5,785 nt of DNA from an uncultured Clostridia bacterium (GTDB lineage: Bacteria; Bacillota; Clostridia; Christensenellales; DUVY01): positions 1 to 5,785 of the forward strand of contig CALAYY010000195.1 of NCBI GenBank assembly GCA_937895465.1. Direction: 5' to 3'. Below, one piece after another: positions 1-5,363 of the stretch. The notes below the pieces were generated by a model. The model worked only from the letters and a program-made list of their open reading frames with translations, had not been told where the DNA came from and did no database searches. Numbering within the stretch: the stretch's first letter is position 1; each line of letters opens with the position of its first letter. Made by a program: the position numbers and the translations under genes.

Positions 1-85
1 AATAGTCACCTGAAGAATAAAAGTAACATGAGTGTACTTTGCAGCTTATTCCTTTATTAGGATGGTTCATCTTAACAGCTTCCAT
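1..85 (-). CDS. DUF1540-like small cysteine protein, N-terminal part (runs off window)
   Basis: Only the first 28 codons are inside the window; the 3' end lies beyond position 1. The start is the ATG at 85-83, set by a GAGG ribosome binding site at 91-94 with a 5-base spacer. The peptide has a polar N-terminus (MEAVKMNHPNKG) and then the pattern I-S-C-x4-C followed by an aromatic stretch (YFY) and G-D-Y, with Cys15 and Cys20 visible. This matches the start of DUF1540 domains, short cysteine-rich and probably metal-binding proteins of unknown role common in Clostridia and Bacilli, where further cysteines follow the first pair. The family call rests on this short segment only, and the second cysteine pair cannot be seen. 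It reads in the same direction as the upstream glycosidase, but a hairpin terminator separates them, so it is probably its own transcription unit. I could not find a convincing promoter. Confidence 0.65.
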   Translation of the reverse strand, partial: MEAVKMNHPNKGISCKVHSCYFYSSGDY

Positions 86-153
86 AATTACCTCTTTTTA
101 TTTTAATATTAATATTCTGCTGTTAAAGTAATATTTTATGCAGAAATTATATA

Positions 154-181
154 GAAGAAAGAACGGCTTTTTATGCCGTTC
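154..181 (-). terminator. Rho-independent terminator of the GH31 gene
   Basis: An inverted repeat has 7-bp perfect arms, GAACGGC at 161-167 and GCCGTTC at 175-181, around a 7-base loop. On the minus strand it is followed by TTTCTTCT (160-153), an interrupted U-tract. It starts 22 bases after the glycosidase stop codon. The plus-strand side of the stem is not followed by T's, so it works as a terminator only for minus-strand transcripts. Confidence 0.75.
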
Positions 182-203
182 CTTATAAAAAACAATATAG
201 TAA

Positions 204-2579
204 TCAGTCAATATATTCGAAGATCGCTTCTTTGACCGCCTTGGGCAGGGATAATTTGCATATTTTCTTAATGTATTTCTTCTCGGGGAGCTTTCTTAGT
301 CTCATGTACTGAAGCATCTTTGTGATGTTTCTTGCCTGATAAGCAGAAATTATTTTGACTGCCGCTTGGTCATATTTGATATTATCTTTGACGGTATAAT
401 CTTTCAGTTCAACAGTAACCGTATCAGAAGGCTTGATGTCTTTTAGATTGACGGTAACGCAAGAGCCTTTTTCTGTTATTGCTTCAACAGGCTGACCGTT
501 GACAGTTATTGTGATTTTTGTAGCTTGACAAATGTCTTTGAAATGAATGCTGTATTGCCTTTTCTTCGGCAGCACTTTGATATTACCATCCGCCTTGTTG
601 ATTACGAAGGACAAAGCGTCCTTTTCGGAAACTTCAAATAAGGTCTTGCCGTATGCGCCCTTTAAGTAATTGTTATCAATTCCATTGTCTTCATAAAGGA
701 CAAAAGACGATGTGCCGCGGTATACATTGATTGTCATTATCTCGGGATTGTTCCAGTCGTTGCCTTTGTTTTCAGCCAATGGTATTATGGCGCCTTCTTT
801 GGCGAGTACGGGAATGGATTCAAGTCCGCGGAACATCCTGACCATTCTTCCCCCGTGATAAATTGTTCCCGTGAAGATATCCGTCCATCTTCCTTCGGGC
901 AGCCATACATCCGTAAATGCCCTGTTCAGCTTCTTGTTGATTTTTCTTGTGATAGGGCAGACGATAAGCTCAGAGCCGAAATAATATTGATTTCTGACGG
1001 AATAAGCTTCTTCATCTTCAGGGTGGGCATAATACATAGGTTCTATTAATGGCAATCCTTCAGTGTGCGTCTTATAATTCATAGAATAGATGTAAGGAAG
1101 CATTCGGTGGCGTAATCTTAATTGCTCTACTGTGAAGATTTCAACATCTTTTCTGTAATTCCAAGGCTCTTTGCCCAACAGGTCATTGCTGGTGGAATGC
1201 AACCTTAGAATGGGACTGAAGATTCCGAACTGCACCCATCTGAGATACAATTCATCATCCCTTCTGCCGAAATGGTGTCCTCCAATATCATGGCTCCACC
1301 ATGTATAGCCGATATTGGAAGCAGTCAATGTGAAATAAGGCTGGAATTTCAGTACATTCCAGTTCATTGCGGTATCTCCGCTGAAACCCAACGGATAGCG
1401 GTGACTGCCTACGCCCGCATATCTGGACAGAATCAGCGGACGCCTGTCTTTTTCGTTGTCAAGGAAATGGTAATGGTTAAGCGACCACAAAGGATCTAGA
1501 CCTTTCATAGCGGATCTCTTGCCCTGCTGCCAATCTATCCACCAGAAATCCACGCCTTCTTTTTCGTATGGATGATGCAGCACTTTGAAATAAGCATTAA
1601 TAAACTTAGGATCAGCGATGTTGAAATTAATGATTTTCTTTTCATCAGGATTGATGCCCATTTCAGCGCACATTTCTTTGTACATGTCTTCGAACGGTCT
1701 TACGCCGTCAGCAGGATGCAGATTCAAGGTTACTTTGAAGTTGTTGTCTTGAAGCCATCTGAGAAATCCCTTATAATCGGGGAATAAATCGGTATTCCAA
1801 CTGTATCCCGTCCAGCCTTCGATAGGCGACCATTTCGCCCTGTAATTGGTGCCGAACTTCTTATTGACCTTTACCCAGTGCCAATCCATATCCACGGTAG
1901 CGACTGTAATCGGAATATCTCGGTCAATGAAATTCTGCATAAGGTCAATGTATTCCTGCTGCGTATAAGCTCTATATCTGCTCCACCAATTGGAAAGGGC
2001 GAAGCGCGGTATGAAGGGTACTTTGCCTGTTAGGGCGAAGAAATCTTTCAGGCAGCGCCTGTAATTTCTGCCGTATGCGAATATGTATATGTCCCTTGCC
2101 TTATTTTCTCTGGGCTTGACGGTGCCGTCTGTGTCCAATACAAGAGACTTGCTGTCATTAAATACCGCAACACCCTCTGTGGACATAATACCGTTTCTTA
2201 AAGGTTTAGCGCCGAAGGTGTAATCAAGTGTTCGCGCTGTGCCTTTCAAGTTATTTCTGTTAGTGCATTTTATCTTCTTTTTGCTGTCTTTGAACTGAAT
2301 GTAAAGCACCTTTCCCGCGCTTTTGCTAAAGCATAAGGTAATCTTGTCTGTGATTATATATAGGCGGTTCTTTTCTTCTTTGACTTCATATTGGACTTTG
2401 CCCAGGTTCCGAAACCAGATGCTCTGCGTAGCAAGGTCAAGGAATTTGCCCTCATCATTGACTTCCACTCTAATCAATTCGCTTGTCAGTACGCTGATTC
2501 TGAAATTGCCCCCCGTTACCGTCTGCTCTGCATCGCAAAGCGGCGAAGTTGCGGCTATAAGATTATCATTGAGTTTCAT
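204..2579 (-). CDS. Glycoside hydrolase family 31 alpha-glycosidase (alpha-glucosidase/alpha-xylosidase type)
   Basis: A 791-residue retaining alpha-glycosidase that should hydrolyse a terminal alpha-linked sugar from oligosaccharides. No signal peptide or membrane segment is visible, so it is probably cytoplasmic and acts on imported sugars. The N-terminal beta-sandwich (about residues 1-185, galactose-mutarotase-like in the family) leads into a TIM barrel that opens near FIPRFALSNWWSRYR. The catalytic nucleophile is predicted as D349 in WWIDWQQG and the acid/base as D402 in GFSGDTAMNW. HDIGG at 430-434 and the following PILRLHS are family signatures. C-terminal beta domains extend to about residue 735. 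The last 45 or so residues are basic and probably helical (for example KKYIKKICKL), an extension I do not recognise. The ATG at 2579 has a GGGAGGG ribosome binding site 3-5 bases upstream. Length is ordinary for the family and no lesion is visible. The Asp-Trp-Gln-Gln context in place of the usual Asp-Met-Asn-Glu leaves the substrate open. The family is certain; the specificity is not. Confidence 0.93.
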   Translation of the reverse strand: MKLNDNLIAATSPLCDAEQTVTGGNFRISVLTSELIRVEVNDEGKFLDLATQSIWFRNLGKVQYEVKEEKNRLYIITDKITLCFSKSAGKVLYIQFKDSKKKIKCTNRNNLKGTARTLDYTFGAKPLRNGIMSTEGVAVFNDSKSLVLDTDGTVKPRENKARDIYIFAYGRNYRRCLKDFFALTGKVPFIPRFALSNWWSRYRAYTQQEYIDLMQNFIDRDIPITVATVDMDWHWVKVNKKFGTNYRAKWSPIEGWTGYSWNTDLFPDYKGFLRWLQDNNFKVTLNLHPADGVRPFEDMYKEMCAEMGINPDEKKIINFNIADPKFINAYFKVLHHPYEKEGVDFWWIDWQQGKRSAMKGLDPLWSLNHYHFLDNEKDRRPLILSRYAGVGSHRYPLGFSGDTAMNWNVLKFQPYFTLTASNIGYTWWSHDIGGHHFGRRDDELYLRWVQFGIFSPILRLHSTSNDLLGKEPWNYRKDVEIFTVEQLRLRHRMLPYIYSMNYKTHTEGLPLIEPMYYAHPEDEEAYSVRNQYYFGSELIVCPITRKINKKLNRAFTDVWLPEGRWTDIFTGTIYHGGRMVRMFRGLESIPVLAKEGAIIPLAENKGNDWNNPEIMTINVYRGTSSFVLYEDNGIDNNYLKGAYGKTLFEVSEKDALSFVINKADGNIKVLPKKRQYSIHFKDICQATKITITVNGQPVEAITEKGSCVTVNLKDIKPSDTVTVELKDYTVKDNIKYDQAAVKIISAYQARNITKMLQYMRLRKLPEKKYIKKICKLSLPKAVKEAIFEYID

Positions 2580-2582
2580 AAT

Positions 2583-2619
2583 CCCTCCCTTGAATATAAA
2601 GATTAAGATAATTATAACA
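2583..2619 (-). promoter_or_regulatory. Promoter (extended -10) and ribosome binding site of the GH31 gene
   Basis: Read on the minus strand, TGTTATAAT at 2619-2611 is a perfect extended -10 element (TGnTATAAT). No good -35 hexamer lies 17 bases further upstream, which fits an extended -10 promoter. The ribosome binding site GGGAGGG (2589-2583) lies just before the ATG at 2579-2577. The implied leader is short, roughly 25 bases, and I see no operator or riboswitch in it. The promoter sits only about 40 bases from the mobile-element remnant on the other strand. Confidence 0.65.
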
Positions 2620-2656
2620 TGAATCTATTAAAAAAGAAATAGCTGAATTTATTTAA

Positions 2657-3124
2657 GGAAAACAAGGCTTTACTTCGGCAAAGAGCCAAAGGTATTTATG
2701 CAAAGATTGTAAAAGCAAGCACACTCCTAGAACCAAACACTATTCTGAAGAAATTAGGCAGCTTGCAATCAAGACTTACTATTCTACAGCAGGCGGTGCT
2801 AGGGAACTTGTTTATGGAATAGATGAAAACGAATTAGAAAATGAATGTTCAAACATAGAAAAGGTAATATACCAGTATTATAAATATCATAGTGAAGGCT
2901 TTAGCGAAGACATAAACAAACATACTTTCGATGCAATGATAAATTTGTTAAGTAATATGTCTAATAAAGATTATACAGAAACTGTGGAATTATTAAGTAA
3001 AGAGATCTTAGAACATAGCGAGGATAGGTGTTATAGATTGTCGAAATTATTTAGTTTTGGAATTGGAAAAAACATACTGCACCAATATCCAACTCTCCCA
3101 TTTGCCAATGGAATTATGAAATGA
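2657..3124 (+). pseudogene. Remnant: IS1-like transposase zinc-ribbon/HTH fragment joined to unrecognised sequence
   Basis: One frame stays open for 155 codons, from just after a TAA at 2654-2656 to the TGA at 3122-3124. It has no ATG before 2936 and no ribosome binding site there, so I do not think it is expressed as a gene. The first 50 or so codons encode K-S-Q-R-Y-L-C-K-D-C-K and then Y-S-E-E-I-R-Q-L-A-I-K-T-Y-Y. This is the layout of an IS1/InsA-type transposase N-terminus: the second half of a zinc ribbon followed by the first helix of a helix-turn-helix. The first Cys pair, the rest of the HTH and the catalytic domain are missing. From about 2815 the frame continues as an acidic, helical-looking sequence (ENELENECSNIEKV and later TVELLSKEIL) that I do not recognise. 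It may be a deletion junction or the tail of another gene. The transposase assignment is moderate; the remnant status is fairly sure. Confidence 0.5.
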
Positions 3125-3213
3125 AAAGCACACCGCAATTATTTTGTATTTATTATTAAAATATAAGAATTTTTATTGGGACAGATGAATAATATTAATT
3201 ATTAAAAATGTCT

Positions 3214-3242
3214 TGTTATTATATGGAATTTAATGTTATAAT
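3214..3242 (+). promoter_or_regulatory. Promoter of the xre-xre-hsdM-hsdS operon
   Basis: TTGTTA (3214-3219) and TATAAT (3237-3242) are separated by exactly 17 bases, and TG at 3234-3235 makes the -10 an extended one. The -35 matches the consensus at four of six positions. The start codon of the first regulator lies 30 bases beyond the -10, leaving a leader of about 23 bases. The preceding DNA (3125-3213) is AT-rich with no gene; it contains a weak 6-bp AT-only inverted repeat at 3188-3203 to which I attach no function. Confidence 0.7.
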
Positions 3243-3263
3243 ATTGCTATATTTATATGAATT

Positions 3264-3267
3264 GAGG
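3264..3267 (+). promoter_or_regulatory. Ribosome binding site of the first XRE regulator
   Basis: GAGG lies 5 bases before the ATG at 3273. It fixes the start of this short gene and supports its being translated despite its small size. Confidence 0.65.
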
Positions 3268-3272
3268 ATTTA

Positions 3273-3452
3273 ATGGAATTTAAAGATAAATTCAAAACAG
3301 CACGTCTTAAATTGATGATGAGTCAACAGGAAATTGCAAAGGAGCTAAAGGTTTCTTTTGCAACGGTCAATCGTTGGGAGACAGGACGCAATAAGCCAAA
3401 TTTCAAAGCACAGAAGGCCTTTCATGATTTATGTAAAAAAAAATGGCATTAA
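3273..3452 (+). CDS. XRE-family helix-turn-helix regulator 1 (C-terminus shifted by an A9 tract)
   Basis: A 59-residue protein that is nearly all one helix-turn-helix of the XRE/Cro-C1 type. S17-Q-Q-E-I-A-K-E-L begins the helix pair, V27-S-F-A-T-V-N-R-W-E is the recognition helix, and G38-R-N-K-P follows. It should be a DNA-binding regulator. As the first gene after the operon promoter it probably controls the restriction-modification genes, which is inference from position. As read, it ends in L-C-K-K-K-W-H. Removing one A from the nine-A run at 3435-3443 would give L-C-K-K-N-G-I-N-I-D-N and a stop at 3463-3465. That ending matches L-C-K-D-H-G-I-T in the next, paralogous gene, so the frame was probably shifted by one A. 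The DNA-binding part is unaffected, so the protein may still work. Confidence 0.8.
   Translation: MEFKDKFKTARLKLMMSQQEIAKELKVSFATVNRWETGRNKPNFKAQKAFHDLCKKKWH
3435..3443 (+). other. Nine-A homopolymer that breaks the frame of XRE regulator 1
   Basis: Nine consecutive A's lie inside the coding sequence, five codons before the stop as read. Eight A's would restore a C-terminus like that of the neighbouring paralogue. Runs of this length are prone to replication slippage, to RNA polymerase slippage and to sequencing error. Confidence 0.6.
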
Positions 3453-3486
3453 TATAGATAATTAGTATTTCATCAGGGAGAAGTTT

Positions 3487-3717
3487 ATGGCTAATAAGTT
3501 GGCTGATAAGATTGCTAATGAAAAAATTTTAGAATTAAGAGGAAGATTAAAGCTAACACAAAAACAATTAGGTGAAATATTAGGTGTTTCTTATTCTATC
3601 CTGAATCGCTAGAAAATGGGTCATTATGCGGCAATAAAGTTGGTGAGATATAATCATCTTTGCAAAGACCACGGAATAACATTGGGATATACAAAAAAGA
3701 GGAGTAAAGATGACTGA
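3487..3717 (+). pseudogene. XRE-family helix-turn-helix regulator 2, interrupted by an amber codon
   Basis: An ATG with a GGGAG ribosome binding site (3476-3480) 6 bases upstream opens a 77-codon frame ending at TGA 3715-3717. Codon 42 (3610-3612) is TAG. The first 41 codons hold an XRE helix-turn-helix (L-T-Q-K-Q-L-G-E-I-L-G-V-S, then S-I-L-N-R). After the TAG the same frame continues with M-G-H-Y-A-A and ends in L-C-K-D-H-G-I-T-L. Alignment with the gene just upstream (N-R-W-E-T-G) puts the stop on the conserved Trp, so TGG to TAG is one base change. The 41-residue product would lack the end of the domain and is probably inactive. The two regulators share spacing and motifs (R-L-K-L, Q, V-S, N-R-W, L-C-K-x-x-G-I) and look like a tandem duplication. 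The final codons overlap the normal hsdM start by 8 bases. Confidence 0.75.
3699..3712 (+). promoter_or_regulatory. Ribosome binding site and original start codon of hsdM
   Basis: GAGGAG (3699-3704), a 5-base spacer and ATG (3710-3712) form a near-ideal initiation site, overlapping the end of the second regulator. It decides where hsdM should begin, and shows that the present in-frame ATG at 3808 is not the ancestral start. Confidence 0.75.
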
Positions 3718-3807
3718 CAATAGAAAAGAATATGGAATATAGCTTGTAGTTTTACGCATGGCGGTGGAGTCGACGGATGGGATTTCAAGCAATACGTTCT
3801 TGGAACG
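3710..3807 (+). pseudogene. hsdM: Stranded 5' end of hsdM, out of frame with the gene body
   Basis: From the ATG at 3710 the frame reads M-T-D-N-R-K-E-Y-G-I and stops at TAG 3740-3742. M-T-D-N-R-K-E is a typical HsdM beginning. The next expected HsdM residues are present one frame over: I-W-N-I-A at 3730-3744 and G-V-D-G-W-D-F-K-Q-Y-V-L-G from 3766, joining directly to the main open frame. The frames can be joined only between 3724 and 3739. Family members normally carry about ten more residues between these two parts (the E-L-x-R-A-E-L-H-like segment, from memory). This suggests a small deletion whose length is not a multiple of three. Confidence 0.65.
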
Positions 3808-5283
3808 ATGTTTTACAGATACATATCCGAAAATTTGACGAATTACCTCAATGCGAATGAACAAGCGTCGGGCAACGCTTCTTTTAACTATGCCGATTTG
3901 TCTGACGAAAAAGCCGAACAAGCACGAGCGGAAATAGTCGAAACAAAAGGCTTTTTTATTCTTCCGAGCCAATTGTTTGAGAATATTCGTAAAAAGGTAC
4001 AGTGCGACAGCGAATGGGCAAAAGAAAAACTGAACGAAACGCTCGAAAAAGTTTTTAAGGCGATAGAATCGTCGGCTCAAGGGACTGATAGCGAGGACAA
4101 TTTTAAAGGATTATTTGAGGACATAGATGTCAATAGTAATAAGCTTGGCGCAACGGTTATTAAGCGTAACGAAAAACTTGTTAAATTACTAGACGGAATA
4201 GCCGAGATGAAACTCGCAGGACTCGCACACGACAACACAATAGACGCATTCGGCGACGCATACGAATACTTGATGAGTATGTACGCAAGTAACGCTGGCA
4301 AGAGCGGCGGTGTGTTTTTTACACCGCAGGAGGTTAGTGAACTTTTGACAAGACTTACGCTTGTCGGAAAGACGGAGGTCAACAAGGTTTACGACCCCGC
4401 TTGTGGTTCAGGCTCATTACTTTTGAACTTTGCAAAGATACTCGGCAAAGACAATGTACGGCAGGGATTTTTCGGGCAAGAAATAAATATAACCACATAC
4501 AACCTTTGCCGAATAAATATGTTTTTACACGATATAGATTACGATAAGTTCGACATAGCGCACGAGGACACGCTTATCAGTCCGCAACATTGGGACGATG
4601 AACCGTTCGAGGCGATAGTTTCTAATCCGCCGTACTCGGTACCGTGGGCGGGCGACAGCAACCCGACACTCATCAATGACCCGAGATTTTCACCCGCAGG
4701 CGTACTCGCACCAAAGAGTAAAGCCGATCTTGCTTTTATCATGCATAGCTTATCGTGGCTGGCAACGAACGGTACAGCGGCAATTGTTTGCTTCCCTGGC
4801 ATTTTATATAGAGGCGGAGCAGAAAAGAAAATAAGGAAATACCTCATAGACAACAACTTCATAGATTGTATAATACAGTTGCCTGATAACCTATTTTTTG
4901 GTACCTCAATCGCAACTTGCATAATGGTTTTGAAAAAAGCAAAACGCGATAATTCGGTACTTTTTATTGATGCTTCAAAAGAATTTATTAAAGTAACAAA
5001 CAGTAATAAATTGACCGAGGATAACATTCAAACGATAATGGATATATTTGCCGATAGAAAAATCGTGCCTTTTGTTTCCTCACTTGTAAGCAATACCACA
5101 ATCGGCGATGAAAACAACGCTTATAATCTTTCGGTTTCAACCTATGTCGAAAAAGAAAACACAACGCCGCCCACAGATATTGTGGCTGTGAATGCTGAAA
5201 TAAAGCGAATAGTTGCCCGTTCGGACGAGTTGCGCCGTGATATAGACGCGATAATTGCCGAAATAGAGGGGGACGTTGAGTAA
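3808..5283 (+). CDS. hsdM: Type I restriction-modification methyltransferase subunit M (N-terminally lesioned)
   Basis: The 491-codon body of the modification subunit, an S-adenosylmethionine-dependent adenine-N6 DNA methyltransferase. It works as a complex with HsdS and, for restriction, HsdR. Residues 1-130 or so are most of the helical HsdM N-terminal domain (FYRYISENL, then FILPSQLF). The catalytic domain follows: FFTPQE at 170-175, the cofactor loop DPACGSG at 196-202 and the adenine-binding/catalytic NPPY at 273-276. Next come LAFIMHSLSWL, GILYRGGAEKKIRKYL and LPDNLFFGTSIATCIMVLKK. A short C-terminal helical tail (EIKRIVARSDELRRDIDAII) is typical of the HsdS-contacting end. Frame and motifs are intact throughout. 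ATG 3808 is the first in-frame start but has no good ribosome binding site, and about 33 conserved residues lie upstream in frame without any start codon. As read, full-length protein would not be made; if translation does begin at 3808 the protein lacks its first helix. Confidence 0.9.
   Translation: MFYRYISENLTNYLNANEQASGNASFNYADLSDEKAEQARAEIVETKGFFILPSQLFENIRKKVQCDSEWAKEKLNETLEKVFKAIESSAQGTDSEDNFKGLFEDIDVNSNKLGATVIKRNEKLVKLLDGIAEMKLAGLAHDNTIDAFGDAYEYLMSMYASNAGKSGGVFFTPQEVSELLTRLTLVGKTEVNKVYDPACGSGSLLLNFAKILGKDNVRQGFFGQEINITTYNLCRINMFLHDIDYDKFDIAHEDTLISPQHWDDEPFEAIVSNPPYSVPWAGDSNPTLINDPRFSPAGVLAPKSKADLAFIMHSLSWLATNGTAAIVCFPGILYRGGAEKKIRKYLIDNNFIDCIIQLPDNLFFGTSIATCIMVLKKAKRDNSVLFIDASKEFIKVTNSNKLTEDNIQTIMDIFADRKIVPFVSSLVSNTTIGDENNAYNLSVSTYVEKENTTPPTDIVAVNAEIKRIVARSDELRRDIDAIIAEIEGDVE
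5266..5272 (+). promoter_or_regulatory. Ribosome binding site inside the hsdM 3' end, for the mini-ORF
   Basis: GAGGGGG lies within the last codons of hsdM, 10 bases before the ATG at 5283. The spacer is a little long but the match is good, and the TAATG stop/start overlap would allow re-initiation. Confidence 0.4.
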
Positions 5284-5363
5284 TGAAAAAGAAATTAAAA
5301 GCGACAACGGAGCAAGGGACTGCAAAACGCAGACAAGGCAAAAAGGAGGGCAACGATGAGTAG
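5283..5363 (+). CDS. Mini-ORF of 26 codons overlapping hsdM and hsdS
   Basis: The ATG shares its first base with the hsdM stop codon (TAATG) and the TAG stop lies 8 bases inside hsdS (ATGAGTAG). The frame therefore exactly bridges the gap between the two genes. The predicted peptide starts M-K-K-K-L-K and is rich in Lys, Arg, Gln and Gly (for example AKRRQGKKEG), with no hydrophobic core. I do not recognise it. It could be a real small protein of the complex, or a coupling leader that carries ribosomes from hsdM to hsdS. It could also be a chance frame, although overlapping both neighbours argues against pure chance. Confidence 0.4.
   Translation: MKKKLKATTEQGTAKRRQGKKEGNDE
5345..5350 (+). 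promoter_or_regulatory. Ribosome binding site of hsdS
   Basis: GGAGGG with a 5-base spacer to the ATG at 5356 settles the hsdS start; it lies inside the mini-ORF. Confidence 0.75.

Noticed and set aside
146..151. TATAAT on the minus strand upstream of the DUF1540-like gene
   Set aside because: It immediately follows the glycosidase terminator and has no matching -35 hexamer, so I did not call it a promoter.
2323..2622. 99-codon plus-strand ORF opposite the start of the glycosidase
   Set aside because: It is antisense to a clear GH31 N-terminus, is Ser/Leu-rich without domains, and ends in the glycosidase promoter region.
2936..3124. 62-codon ORF as an independent gene
   Set aside because: It is in frame with the longer remnant from 2657, has no ribosome binding site before its ATG and no promoter, so it is treated as part of the remnant.
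3188..3203. AT-only inverted repeat (6-bp arms, 4-base loop) upstream of the operon promoter
   Set aside because: Such repeats are expected by chance in DNA this AT-rich; it has no GC pairs or T-tract, so neither a terminator nor an operator can be claimed.
3580..4080. 166-codon open frame on the minus strand opposite hsdM
   Set aside because: It lies wholly opposite the second regulator and hsdM, has no ribosome binding site of note and encodes a Phe/Arg-rich sequence with no domain; it is a shadow of the real genes.
4539..5027. 162-codon minus-strand open frame inside hsdM
   Set aside because: It is fully antisense to the conserved HsdM catalytic domain and has no recognisable motif or promoter.
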